This document shows positions 1-8,500 of a stretch of DNA of 15,602 nucleotides, piece by piece (positions within the stretch are counted from its first letter, which is position 1; the number at the start of each line of letters is the position of its first letter). The DNA is from Acidobacteriota bacterium (GTDB lineage: Bacteria; Acidobacteriota; Thermoanaerobaculia; Multivoradales; JAHEKO01), in contig JAUWSP010000011.1 in assembly GCA_030610025.1 (NCBI GenBank), positions 1 through 15,602 of the forward strand, in the 5' to 3' direction. The notes below the pieces were generated by a model. It was given only the letters and a program-made list of their open reading frames with translations, did not search any database and was not told where the DNA came from. The translations under genes and the position numbers were made by a program.

Positions 1-256
1 CATCGACTTCCCCGAGGGCGCTCAGGATCAATATCGGGGTCCGCTGGCCCGACTTGCGGACTGTTTCGACGATGGAGAGACCGTCGAGACCAGGGAGCAT
101 GCGATCGACGACCATCGCGTCGAACTCCTGGTCCAGAGCCAGGAAGAGCCCGTCCTTGCCGTCGCGTGCAGCATCGATCCGATGGCCACTCTGCGTCAGG
201 CCCTGGACGAGGTAGTCGCGGGTTTCTTGATCGTCTTCGATAACGAGAATGCGCAT
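1..256 (-). CDS. OmpR-family response regulator, receiver domain (partial, C-terminus outside window)
   Basis: Phosphorylation-controlled signalling protein; only the first 85 residues are inside the window. The product begins MRILVIEDDQ, with the acidic pair D8/D9 that binds Mg2+. The phospho-acceptor aspartate is D51 in VVDRMLPGLDG, and the switch Ser/Thr is S79 in LILSALGEVD. The RMLPGLDGL and LSALGEVD wording is typical of the OmpR/PhoB (CzcR/CopR/CpxR-like) subfamily, whose C-terminal winged-helix DNA-binding domain would lie off the left edge. It starts 86 bp downstream of the DegP/HtrA gene on the same strand, so the two may be co-transcribed. The MRILVIEDD start is the usual family N-terminus. 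Receiver identity is certain; the DNA-binding half is inferred. Confidence 0.93.
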   Translation of the reverse strand, partial: MRILVIEDDQETRDYLVQGLTQSGHRIDAARDGKDGLFLALDQEFDAMVVDRMLPGLDGLSIVETVRKSGQRTPILILSALGEVD

Positions 257-290
257 GGCCAAGGCGACTCGACGAGTGTGCAAGTGTAAC

Positions 291-320
291 GGAGGGAAGG
301 CGGTGGTCCACCTTCCCTCC
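291..320 (-). terminator. GC-rich hairpin between the protease and the response regulator
   Basis: A perfect 10-bp stem (291-300 GGAGGGAAGG with 311-320 CCTTCCCTCC) encloses a 10-nt loop. It begins 23 bp after the DegP stop codon on the minus strand. Only a short, weak T stretch follows, so it is not a classical strong intrinsic terminator. It could attenuate read-through into the response regulator gene or stabilise the 3' end of the degP message. Confidence 0.45.
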
Positions 321-342
321 GCAGATTTCCTCGTATATCGTG

Positions 343-1863
343 CTAGGCCAGCGGCACGGCGAGGAATCGCTGCTCGCCACCGCGGGCTACCTGGAACACG
401 ACGCTCGGCCGCTCGGTATCGCGCAGACGATCGACTTCGCCGGTGACATCCGAAGGATTGGAGACCGGCTTCTGGCCGACGCGGAGAATGACATCTCCGG
501 GGCGAAGACCCTTGAGAGCCGCGGGACTACCCGGAGCCACGCCGGCGACCAGAGCACCTTCCACCTTCTCATCGATGCCATAGCGCTGGCGGTTATCCGG
601 CGTGATCGGAACCAGGGACAGGCCCAGGCTCGCCGTCGATTCATCGCCCTCACCGGCCGCGACGCTGGCCCTGGTCGCGAGATCTTCGGGGTTCTCGCCC
701 AGATCCACCTCGAGCTCGACGGTCTTGCCGTCGCGCCAGACCTGGAGCTCGACCTCACTGTCGGGCCGGACTGCGGCAACCTGGCGAGTCAGGTCCTTGA
801 TGTCCTCGATCTCGGCATCCTCGAAGCCGACGATGACATCACCAGGCTGCAAACCGGCAGCGTCGGCAGGGCTCTCTGGGACTACACTGGCTACCAGGGC
901 GCCGTTGGCGCTCTCCAAACCCAGTCCCTCGGCGATCTCCTCGTCGATCTGCTGAATCTGCACTCCGAGCCAGCCCCGCTCTACGAATCCGTCGTTGCGC
1001 AGCTGATCGATGACGGGTGCGGCCAGTGAAGCCGGAATGGCGAAGCCGATCCCCACGTTGCCGCCGTTCGGTGAGTAGATCGCCGTGTTGACACCGATGA
1101 CCCTACCCGTCGTGTCGAACAGCGGGCCGCCGGAGTTGCCCTGGTTGATGGGAGCATCGATCTGCAGGAAATCATCGAATGGGCCGGCTTGGATATCGCG
1201 ACCCCTCGCAGACACGATACCTGTGGTGGCGGTACCACCCAGACCAAAAGGGTTACCGATAGCAATCACCCAGTCGCCCGCCCGGGTGGTTTCGGAGTTG
1301 CCGAAATCGACGTAGGGAAGGGGCTCGTCGACCTCGATCCGGAGCAACGCCAGATCGGTCTTGGGGTCCCTCCCCACCAGCTCCGCCGGGTGGCGAGTAC
1401 CGTCGTTGAGGGTGACGATGATCTCGTTCGCCCCTTCGATCACATGATTGTTGGTCACCACCAGCCCGTCTGGGTCGATGATAAACCCAGAGCCCATGGC
1501 GTGCACCTCAGGCATCTCGGCATCGGGTACCGGCCCCGACTGTCGATCGAAGAAACGCCGGAAGAACTCCTCCATCGAAGGTCCGCCTGGGAAGGGCCCC
1601 TCTGGAAAGGGCATCTGGGAACCTGGCCCGGCATGGCGAGCGGCGGCCGGAGACGAGCTGGAGATATTGACCACGGCTGGCTTCACCGCTTCGATGACGT
1701 CGGCGAAACTGGCAGGGGTCGAGACGGGCACCAGGCTGTGATCTACAGTCGGCGCCGCCTGGGCGGGCGTTGTGGGAACCGCATGCCACAAGCCAAAGGC
1801 CACGGCCGTGAGCAGACCTGCCGCTACCACATTGGAGCTGATGAACTTCGTAATGGGCTTCAT
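343..1863 (-). CDS. degP: DegP/HtrA family periplasmic serine protease with two PDZ domains
   Basis: Periplasmic protease/chaperone that degrades or refolds damaged envelope proteins. The 506-residue product has an N-terminal signal sequence with a hydrophobic core at about 10-26 and an AQA cleavage motif near 34-36. A flexible proline/glycine-rich loop follows (about 71-118). The trypsin-like domain carries the full catalytic triad: H140 in VVTNNHVIEGA, D170 in KTDLALL and S244 in QGNSGGPLFD. PDZ1 lies at about 296-385 and PDZ2 at about 411-500. Length and layout match DegP/DegQ/MucD proteins. The start is supported by an excellent ribosome binding site, AAGGAGG at 1874-1880, 10 nt before ATG. 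The response regulator gene follows it on the same strand, reminiscent of envelope-stress loci where a two-component system accompanies an HtrA protease. The family call is firm; choosing between DegP, DegQ and MucD is not possible from this sequence. Confidence 0.96.
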   Translation of the reverse strand: MKPITKFISSNVVAAGLLTAVAFGLWHAVPTTPAQAAPTVDHSLVPVSTPASFADVIEAVKPAVVNISSSSPAAARHAGPGSQMPFPEGPFPGGPSMEEFFRRFFDRQSGPVPDAEMPEVHAMGSGFIIDPDGLVVTNNHVIEGANEIIVTLNDGTRHPAELVGRDPKTDLALLRIEVDEPLPYVDFGNSETTRAGDWVIAIGNPFGLGGTATTGIVSARGRDIQAGPFDDFLQIDAPINQGNSGGPLFDTTGRVIGVNTAIYSPNGGNVGIGFAIPASLAAPVIDQLRNDGFVERGWLGVQIQQIDEEIAEGLGLESANGALVASVVPESPADAAGLQPGDVIVGFEDAEIEDIKDLTRQVAAVRPDSEVELQVWRDGKTVELEVDLGENPEDLATRASVAAGEGDESTASLGLSLVPITPDNRQRYGIDEKVEGALVAGVAPGSPAALKGLRPGDVILRVGQKPVSNPSDVTGEVDRLRDTERPSVVFQVARGGEQRFLAVPLA

Positions 1864-1914
1864 GACTTTCGAACCTCCTTACTTCGGTTTAGCGGCTCGA
1901 TTCGGAGGCCGCCA

Positions 1915-1968
1915 AGAGTCGGGGCTCTATTGCTGGGATCCACGACTCTGGAAGCAGGGTAGCTTCCA
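1915..1968. repeat. Pair of inverted repeats in the degP/2126 divergent region
   Basis: Two hairpins lie back to back. AGAGTCG (1915-1921) is complementary to CGACTCT (1943-1949). Immediately after it, TGGAAGC (1949-1955) pairs perfectly with GCTTCCA (1962-1968) around a 6-nt loop. On the minus strand they lie 50-105 bp upstream of the degP start, so they could form in a degP 5' leader or be protein-binding palindromes. No T-tract follows on either strand, so a terminator is unlikely. Confidence 0.4.
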
Positions 1969-1984
1969 AGGGATGGCCGGACGG

Positions 1985-2001
1985 TTACCGGCACATTACC
2001 G
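1985..2001 (-). promoter_or_regulatory. Tandem CGGTAA direct repeat, possible response-regulator box
   Basis: Read on the minus strand, CGGTAA-TGTGC-CGGTAA is an exact hexamer repeat with 11-bp periodicity (plus-strand TTACCG at 1985-1990 and 1996-2001). OmpR-family regulators bind head-to-tail half-sites one helical turn apart; the CpxR box, GTAAA-N5-GTAAA, has the same spacing. The site lies about 120 bp upstream of degP and about 125 bp upstream of the divergent gene at 2126. The response regulator encoded at 1-256 is an obvious candidate to bind it. The repeat is seen directly; the binding protein is inferred. Confidence 0.4.
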
Positions 2002-2078
2002 ATTTGTCATGAAGTCGGGCACAGTATGGGCAAGGAATTGGCCGCGGATGCGGACTTTCTGAGGTGGGCAAAACGACG

Positions 2079-2087
2079 TGCTAGAGT
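2079..2087 (+). promoter_or_regulatory. Putative extended -10 promoter for the 2126 gene
   Basis: TGC followed by TAGAGT (2082-2087) resembles an extended -10 element (TGn plus TATAAT-like hexamer). It would give a start near 2094 and a leader of about 32 nt containing the ribosome binding site. No convincing -35 is seen at 17 bp. A very similar string, GTGCTAGGGTTT, occurs before the alkylsulfatase at 13061. Confidence 0.3.
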
Positions 2088-2125
2088 TTTAGGCTCTGCA
2101 CAAAAGTAAATAGGGAGGTAGGGAC

Positions 2126-2761
2126 ATGATCACGAGGAAGAACACATCCGTCGGACGGATCGCCGCGTTCGGAGCCATGGTGGCCCTGGTGCTGCCATTG
2201 CTTGGAGTGTCGGCCCCGGCAGTAGCCGAGGAATCAGGCGAGCTGCCCATGAACTTCGTGGCCAACGTGATGGCGGTTACGGGAAGTCCGGGCGGCGCCC
2301 GCTCGACAATGCTCGAGATCCGTATCCGTGAATGGACCACCGAAGAAGATCGACAGCAGGTCCTCACCGAGATCCAGGAGGCCAGCGCGCAGGGCGCGCG
2401 CAATCGCAACCGCGCCGTAGCAAGGGCGCTCCGCGGCTCCTCCAGAGTCGGCTCGATGAACCTCAGGGCCCAGACGGGCTGGCCGATCCGCTATTCCCGC
2501 CACACCCAGCTGCCCGATGGGAAGCAGCGCATCCTGCTGGCGACCGATCGGCCTGTGTCCTTCGCCGAGGCCTTCAATACCGGGACGGCGGCGGGAGACT
2601 TCGACGTCACCGTGATCGAGCTGACTCTCGATGCGGAAGGCAACGGTGACGGCAGACTCTCGGTCGGCACCGAGGTGCGCTGGAACGACGAGGCCGGGAA
2701 GCTCGAGGTTACCAACTTCAGCTCGCAGCCGATCATGCTGGGCAACGTTCGGCCCAACTAG
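2126..2761 (+). CDS. Secreted conserved hypothetical protein
   Basis: 211-residue exported protein of unknown function. Residues 1-34 form a classical signal peptide: basic N-terminus (MITRKNTSVGR), hydrophobic core and cleavage after APAVA. The mature part has an acidic/amphipathic segment (about 64-87, EWTTEEDRQQVLTEIQEA), a strongly basic stretch rich in R and N (about 90-107), and a C-terminal region with LLATDRPVSFAEA, VIELTLDAEGNGDGRLSVGT and a closing QPIMLGNVRPN. From memory, this order (basic helix, TDRP-x-F motif, IEL-x-LD-x-G, QP-x-x-L) recurs in secreted hypothetical proteins of Acidobacteriota; I could not search to confirm. The start is fixed by AGGGAGG at 2112-2118, 7 nt before ATG. 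The gene is divergent from degP and convergent with the DUF4136 gene. No catalytic motif is visible. Confidence 0.85.
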   Translation: MITRKNTSVGRIAAFGAMVALVLPLLGVSAPAVAEESGELPMNFVANVMAVTGSPGGARSTMLEIRIREWTTEEDRQQVLTEIQEASAQGARNRNRAVARALRGSSRVGSMNLRAQTGWPIRYSRHTQLPDGKQRILLATDRPVSFAEAFNTGTAAGDFDVTVIELTLDAEGNGDGRLSVGTEVRWNDEAGKLEVTNFSSQPIMLGNVRPN

Positions 2762-2807
2762 CGGGCTGGGCTCCGGCCTCTTTATCTGTCGCCGCGCCTA
2801 GTTGGGC
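2752..2807. repeat. Inverted repeat made of the stop-codon ends of two convergent genes
   Basis: GCCCAACTAG (2752-2761) is exactly complementary to CTAGTTGGGC (2798-2807). Each arm is the last codons plus TAG stop of one gene: both products end Pro-Asn-stop with identical codons. The 36-bp spacer is the whole gap between the two convergent genes. The arms could pair in either transcript, but the loop is long and no T-tract is present. Confidence 0.4.
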
Positions 2808-3331
2808 GGGAAGTCTTCGAACACCCGTGCGATACCCTGATTGATCTTGTTGGTGTTTCGATCGGGGTTGCCGCTGAGGGTCTTGCTGACAACGCCACGC
2901 CAGACCAACTGATCTCCCTCGGTCGCCCAGACGTCGATCATCAGAGTGCCCTGCTCGACGGTGACGGCTCTGGTGGATGAGGTTCCCACGCTCACGCCCG
3001 CTCCTCTCCAACCGCGCCTGCTGAAGCCGGTAGCCATGTAGGTGGTTTGGAAGTGGAGCTGCTCGTTGGTCGAGCCGTAATAGGACACACTGACGTCGGC
3101 ATTCTCATCCACCTCCGTCAGGCCGGATGCGTTCATCTCCTGCCGGATTGCGGCGACGATCCGCTGATGGGCCAGGGGGGCAGAACCAGCCAACGTATTG
3201 CCGGAGTCTTCGAACTTGAAAGTCTCGAACCCAGAGAAGTCGACCCCCTGTGCAAAGTCCGTCTGGACACTCATGGAAGAGCAACTGGCCAGCAGGGCCA
3301 GCACGATCAGTCCGTAGATCATTCGCTTCAT
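2798..3331 (-). CDS. DUF4136 domain lipoprotein
   Basis: 177-residue predicted lipoprotein of the DUF4136 family, whose role is unknown. The N-terminus MKRMIYGLIVLALLASC is a canonical lipoprotein signal: lipobox L14-A15-S16-C17, followed by Ser, which would favour the outer membrane. The mature domain shows family hallmarks: VQTDFAQGVDFSGFETFKF near the start, a central helix region with IRQEMNASGLTEVDENADVSVSY, a G/S/R-rich segment, then LMIDVWATEGDQLVWRG and a final helix ending FEDFPPN. A purine-rich site (AAGGAAAAGG, minus strand, about 3334-3343) precedes ATG. It follows the alkylsulfatase stop by 44 bp on the same strand, so the two could share a transcript, although DUF4136 proteins are not known partners of sulfatases. 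Confidence 0.9.
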   Translation of the reverse strand: MKRMIYGLIVLALLASCSSMSVQTDFAQGVDFSGFETFKFEDSGNTLAGSAPLAHQRIVAAIRQEMNASGLTEVDENADVSVSYYGSTNEQLHFQTTYMATGFSRRGWRGAGVSVGTSSTRAVTVEQGTLMIDVWATEGDQLVWRGVVSKTLSGNPDRNTNKINQGIARVFEDFPPN

Positions 3332-3375
3332 TGCCTTTTCCTTTTCTTAAACGCTTTCAGTATGAATCTTCGAAG

Positions 3376-5487
3376 CTACTCGGCAATCGGCTTGCCGACT
3401 ACGGCCTCGTAGGGGTTGTGCTTCTCGACCTCGGTATGCTTGGGATGCGTGCCCGGCATGATCTCGAAACGGGGATCGAACTCGACCATCGTAGCCGCGA
3501 GCTGGCCGAGAATGGACACATCACCCTCGAACGTGGCGGTGCCATCGGCGATCTGTTCCTCGAGCGGCTTGGTGCCGGCCATCGTATGGACCAGGTCGGA
3601 GCGGTTGATCGTCAGTGTCAGGTCGGGATTGTCCGCGAGATACCCTTCGATGTTGGTGAGGGCGGCGTTCTCCATCTCGATAAGGAACTTCTCGCCGTTG
3701 TCCGGCGTGATGAGGTTGATCGTGAAACGCAGTCCCTCGGCCTTGCGGCTGTCCATCTTGATGCCGAGGAAGTTCAAGAACAACTCGGTGGACATGGCCC
3801 GGATCACGTCGGCGCTGGCCGTGTCCGGCATCGGCCCTTGAGGGATTCCCGAGCGAAGCTCATAGGCCGCTGCGAGATAGCTGTTGCGCAAACCGGGGTT
3901 CTCCTGTTGGTAGCCGAGCTGCTCGAAGACATCGGCGAGGAGATCCTTGCCGGCTTGGTTGTCCGGCTCGGCCTGCACCAGCTTGTTGAGGATCTCCTGG
4001 GCGTGCAGGTACTTACCCTCGCCGTGCAGCTCGCGGCCCTTCGACAGGATCTTGTCGGCACCGCCCATCATCTCGACGTAGAGCGGTGCGGAGTCCCCTG
4101 GCGACAGTGGGATGAGCGTCGCCGGGTTGCAGTCCCAGAAACCGAGGTAGCGCTGGATGACACCGCGGGAGTTGTGCTCGGGCGAGCCGTGATAGCCACG
4201 GCAGAACCACTTGTCGAGCAGGCTCTGGGGCAGCCCGTAGACGTTGTGGATCTGGTTGATGGTCACGCCCTGGTTGGCGTAGTGCAGCACCTGGTTGTTC
4301 ATGTGGGCGTAGAGATCGCGCTGTCCGCGGAGCACTTCCTGCACGCGGTCGTTGCCCCAGCGCGGCCAGTGGTGCGAGGCGAACATCACCTCGGCCTCGA
4401 GGCCGAATTTGAATAGCGCTTCGCTGATGTACTTCGACCAACGCAGCGGATCGCGCACCGCAGCGCCGCGCAGGGTGTAGATGTTGTGGAGAGTGGAGGT
4501 AACGTTCTCCGCCATCCACAACGCCTTCATGTCCGGAATGTAGGTGTTCATCTCCGAAGGAGCTTCGGTACGCGGCGTATTCTGGAAGATCATCCTGACG
4601 CCATCGACCTCGAATTCTTCGATCGCGTCCTCGACAATGCGGGTCGGCGCAATCAGACCCACGGCACCGGCCGACACACCCTGGCCCAGACCCTGACCGG
4701 CATACCCGTGCGGGCCTGCTGGCAAAAGGAGACCGTACTGGAAGAACAGACGCCGGTTCATGGCGTTGCCAGCGTAGACGTTCTCTGAGATGGTGTGCTC
4801 CATGAACTCGCGCGGGGCGATGACCTCGATCTTCCCGTCCTCGAGGTCTTTCTCGTCGAGGATTCCTCGCACCCCTCCCCAGTGGTCGCCATGCGAGTGG
4901 GAATAGATCACGGCCGAGACGGGTAGGCCTTCGCCGACATTCTCCTGAAAGAGCTTCCACGCCGCTCGCACCACTTCCGCGGACACCAGAGGATCGATCA
5001 CGATCCAACCGGTCTTGCCGCGCACGAAGGAGATGTCGGAAAGGTCGAAGCCACGCACCTGGTAGATGCCGGGGATCACCTCGTAGAGTCCATAGTTCAT
5101 GTTCAACTTGGACTGCCGGGTCAGCGACGGATGGATGCTGTCGAACTCCTCCTGCTCGTTGAAGAACTCGAAGCGCTCCATGTCCCAGGCGACATGTCCT
5201 GCGTCCGCCATGATCTTGAGGTCCTTCATGGGAGCGATGAACCCCTTGTCCTTCTCTTCGAAGTCGCGCTTGTCGCCGAACGGCAATGTCTTGCCGGCCT
5301 GCTCGAGGATGTCGATTGTGAACTGCGAGGGGGCCTTGCCCTTGGGGTGGAAGTGACCCTCCAGCGGAGGCTGCTGAGCGACGGTGTCTCCCGCCGGTGA
5401 GCATCCCTCCATCACCGCCGAGCCCGCCACTGCGAATGCGGCTCCGGTGACGGGAAGGGACTGAATGAACTGTCGTCTGGTTGGCAT
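3376..5487 (-). CDS. Class III (metallo-beta-lactamase fold) alkylsulfatase, Tat-exported
   Basis: Zinc-dependent hydrolase of the SdsA1/BDS1/YjcS family that cleaves the sulfate ester of long-chain alkyl sulfates such as dodecyl sulfate, giving alcohol plus sulfate, normally in the periplasm. The 703-residue length fits the family. Residues 1-30 are a twin-arginine signal (TRRQFIQ then a hydrophobic stretch) ending near C29, although the VMEGC context is a poor lipobox. The metal motif is H197-S-H199-G-D201-H202 in IYSHSHGDHWGG. Further likely ligands are the glutamates of TEAPSEMNTY (about 308) and WMAEN (E327) and a histidine in ASHHWPRWG (372/373). The alkylsulfatase dimerisation domain follows (about 470-560, AKGRELHGEGKY to GLRNSYLAAAYELRSG), then an SCP2-like C-terminal domain (about 565-690) expected to hold the alkyl chain. 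Ribosome binding site GGGAGAAG at 5491-5498. It is a paralogue of the gene at 13061-15139. Confidence 0.95.
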   Translation of the reverse strand: MPTRRQFIQSLPVTGAAFAVAGSAVMEGCSPAGDTVAQQPPLEGHFHPKGKAPSQFTIDILEQAGKTLPFGDKRDFEEKDKGFIAPMKDLKIMADAGHVAWDMERFEFFNEQEEFDSIHPSLTRQSKLNMNYGLYEVIPGIYQVRGFDLSDISFVRGKTGWIVIDPLVSAEVVRAAWKLFQENVGEGLPVSAVIYSHSHGDHWGGVRGILDEKDLEDGKIEVIAPREFMEHTISENVYAGNAMNRRLFFQYGLLLPAGPHGYAGQGLGQGVSAGAVGLIAPTRIVEDAIEEFEVDGVRMIFQNTPRTEAPSEMNTYIPDMKALWMAENVTSTLHNIYTLRGAAVRDPLRWSKYISEALFKFGLEAEVMFASHHWPRWGNDRVQEVLRGQRDLYAHMNNQVLHYANQGVTINQIHNVYGLPQSLLDKWFCRGYHGSPEHNSRGVIQRYLGFWDCNPATLIPLSPGDSAPLYVEMMGGADKILSKGRELHGEGKYLHAQEILNKLVQAEPDNQAGKDLLADVFEQLGYQQENPGLRNSYLAAAYELRSGIPQGPMPDTASADVIRAMSTELFLNFLGIKMDSRKAEGLRFTINLITPDNGEKFLIEMENAALTNIEGYLADNPDLTLTINRSDLVHTMAGTKPLEEQIADGTATFEGDVSILGQLAATMVEFDPRFEIMPGTHPKHTEVEKHNPYEAVVGKPIAE

Positions 5488-5594
5488 GGTCTTCTCCCGA
5501 GTCGAGAAAGAAAGTGTCTGAATCGAGCTCTGGCGAGATCGATTTCAAATAGAGACTAGCGCAGTTGCACGCTGGTCAGCTAGATCGGCTCGAG
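5488..5594 (-). promoter_or_regulatory. Leader region of the Tat-type alkylsulfatase
   Basis: These 107 bp separate the fusion-gene stop from the alkylsulfatase start on the same strand. Apart from the ribosome binding site at 5491-5498 I see no strong sigma70 pair, no MarR-type palindrome like the one at 11825 and no convincing terminator for the upstream gene. Read-through from the TamB-Omp85 gene is therefore possible. Confidence 0.25.
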
Positions 5595-8500
5595 CTAGAA
5601 AGTCTGTCCCAGTCCGAAGTAGACCTTGTATTCTGGGTCGCCCTCCCGCCGGTCGAGGGGGAAGGCGAGGTCGAACCTCAAGGGACCCACCGGGGAATCG
5701 GCTCGCAGACCGACACCGATCGATTTGAAGAGCGTTGACTCTACATCGTCGAGGGTAGCCCAGACGTTGCCAGCATCGAAGAACGCGACGCCGCTCAAGA
5801 GACTCCAGATGGGGAATCGCAGCTCCTGATTGGTGACAAACATGGCTTCGCCTCCCAGTGGGGTACCGTTCTCGTCGTGTGGACCCAGGCTATTCGTCGG
5901 GTAGCCGCGCACCGAGAACTCACCACCGGCGAAGAGTCGATCAAAGAACGGTAGCTCCGTGTTGTCTCTGGCCTCCTTCAGACCGACCCTGTAGTTGTGC
6001 ACCCAGACCAGAGCGCTGTCGCCCATCTTCACCAGTGGGATCTGGGGTTTGATCTGGCCAAACAGGCCATAGCCCGAGTAGTCGCTGCCGACGCTCTCGC
6101 TGGTAAACGAAAGATCGGAGCCGACGAAAAGCGTGATCTTGTCGGTCGAGGTCTCGAAGAAGCTCCGCTCGCCGGTGTCGTACGAGACTTGCCAACCGGA
6201 AAAGGGGCTGACCACTCTTTGGCCCGGGATCTCGGGTTGAGATCGATCCTCCGTGAGGCTGTTCTTGTAGACCGTGTAGAAGCGGTGAACGCTTCTCTTG
6301 CCCCAGGGAAAAGTCATCTGCGCCCAGGCTTCACGGGTGCTGCCGACGATGCTGTCCAACTCTTCGCGACGTGCCTCGAGAAAGAACTCCAGGGTCTTGT
6401 TGGTTTGGCGAACCCGGGGTATCGACCAGTAGAGCCGTGCGTTACGGTCCAAGGTGGCATAGATGAGCCGAAGGCCCAGCGTCTGCCCGCGACCGAGGAA
6501 GTTCAGATCGCCTACGTCCACAACCACACCCGCTTCTCTGGAGGTCTCTCCCCGCAGACCGTAGGTGACCCGGTAACGGGGGCGCTCTTCGAGCTCGAAC
6601 ACAATGGGGGTCAGCACCGACGTAGCCTCAGGCTCCGCAGGTTCATCGCGCCGAATCGCAATCCGCTGAAAGACTCCCGTCCGTGCCAGTCGTCGCCTGG
6701 CCAGGACCAGGCCGCTATCGGTCAAGAGTTCTCCCGTTTCGAGCTTGGACACTCTCTTGACCCACCTGGGAGAGGAGTTGGCAAGCCCCTCGGTGCGCAA
6801 CTCCCCGATTCGGTGTTGGCGGCCGATGTCGACATCGAAGAAGAGATCGACCTCGCCGTCCTCACCGCTAGCGACCGGTTCCAAGCGCGCTCGCACCTCC
6901 GCGTCGGCAAAGCCCTTTTCCCGGAGGTGATCCTCCATACGCAAGGCGGCGCGGGAGATCTGACCCGAGCGCAATGGGTCGCCAGGCCCCAGTGCCAGAA
7001 GCTCCTCGAGCTCTGCTTGCTCCTCGGCATCGGCTCCTACGATCTGGACCGCCGCCAGATGTCGACGGGGCCCAGAATCCACCTCCACGACCAGATCTGA
7101 TCCATCGGACGAGAGCTCCCGCGACAGGATCTGCGCCTCCGAATACCCCATCGCCTGCATAGACTGGCTCAAGAGACTGTCAGCCACGGGTTCTCCCGAT
7201 GCCAGCTCCACTCTGGAGAGCCGCGATGAGAACAGGGCGACAAGGGTCCCTTCGACATCGTCAGGCAGGCCGGGAAACTCCAGGTTCCTCGGATCCACAA
7301 GGCGGCCTCCCTCGCCGTGGACCCGGATGATTCGGTCACTCGCCGGATTCCCAGGGTCCTCGTGCTTGGGGGTCACCTCCACCTGCGGGTCGAGAAACCC
7401 CCGAGCCCGCAGCGCTCGCACCGTGTCCCGGCGAATCGACTCCAGGGCCGGAGACTCCTCCATTCCTGTCGGCTGGTAGAGAGTGATGATGTCCCGACGT
7501 GCACTCCTACGAGGTGGGTCCCCTGAGAACTCGAAGTCCACCCGGGTTCCCGGCTCGACCGTGATGCCGATGTTGACCCGATTCCTGGGTGCTGCCTCGA
7601 TCTGCACATCTACACTCGCGGCGGGGTAGCCCCTGCGGGCCAGGGCATCGAGCATGTCGATTTCGATGTCGAAATCGGCGCCCTCAGCAACGGGCTGACC
7701 CCTCCGCAGACCTGTCGCCCGCCGCACTGTGCGTTTCCGCACCACCTCCTTGGGTGCTGTCAGGTCGAGGGAGCGAATCCGGGGCATCGCATCCTCCGCT
7801 TGCCGGCCACCGCCGAATTCCAGAGTCTGCTGCACGGTCACTCCGTGATGACCCTGGTCGTTGCGGAAGAACTGTCCCTGGAGGCTGGGAGCCAGGGCGA
7901 AGTTGTGGAGGTTGAGGATGTCGGTGCGACCTTCGGCTTCGCGTGGATTCTGGGAGAGGATGTAGGAGATCTGCGGCGTCAGGTGATACGACATGGTGAC
8001 CCGAGCGGTGGTGTCAGTCTCGCCTATCAGGGGCAGTGGCTGGACGGTGAGCTCGACACGAGGTGCTGCACCCGAAAAGGACTGCAGCAAACGGTTCTGG
8101 AAGTAATTCGACAGGCTGGTGGCGAGCTCTTCGGACTGGAACGCCGAAGAGCCGGCTTGAGGGTCAATACGATCCCAGAAGCCGGCGCCCGGACCCATGT
8201 CCGGACCCGTGGACCAGACGCTGTTCCACTGGTCTCGGAGTCGCGGGTCCTCGGCAGAGCTCGTCGTCTCGAAATCCATACGTGGCGGCTCACCAGGGAC
8301 TCCCGAGAAGATCAACGCCCCCTGATCGATGCGAGCGATCTGCCCGTAGACCGTCAGCAGACCGCCCGGGTCGATATCGATTCGGCCGGCGATGCTGGGC
8401 TCGGCGAGAGTGCCGCGGACGCGGATCAGATCCCAATCGACACGCAGATCGGCCAGGTTGTTCTTGATCCGCACTCCCTCCCTGGTGACCAGGCTGAGAT

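Noticed and set aside
1189..1962. 257-codon plus-strand open frame
   Set aside because: Antisense to the protease gene with its complete catalytic triad.
3250..4416. 388-codon plus-strand open frame
   Set aside because: Antisense to the alkylsulfatase, whose domains and motifs are unmistakable; the frame is open because of high G+C and shows no domain.
4013..5548. 511-codon minus-strand frame overlapping the alkylsulfatase
   Set aside because: It is the alkylsulfatase DNA in another frame; the product is Arg/Pro-rich with no recognisable domain.
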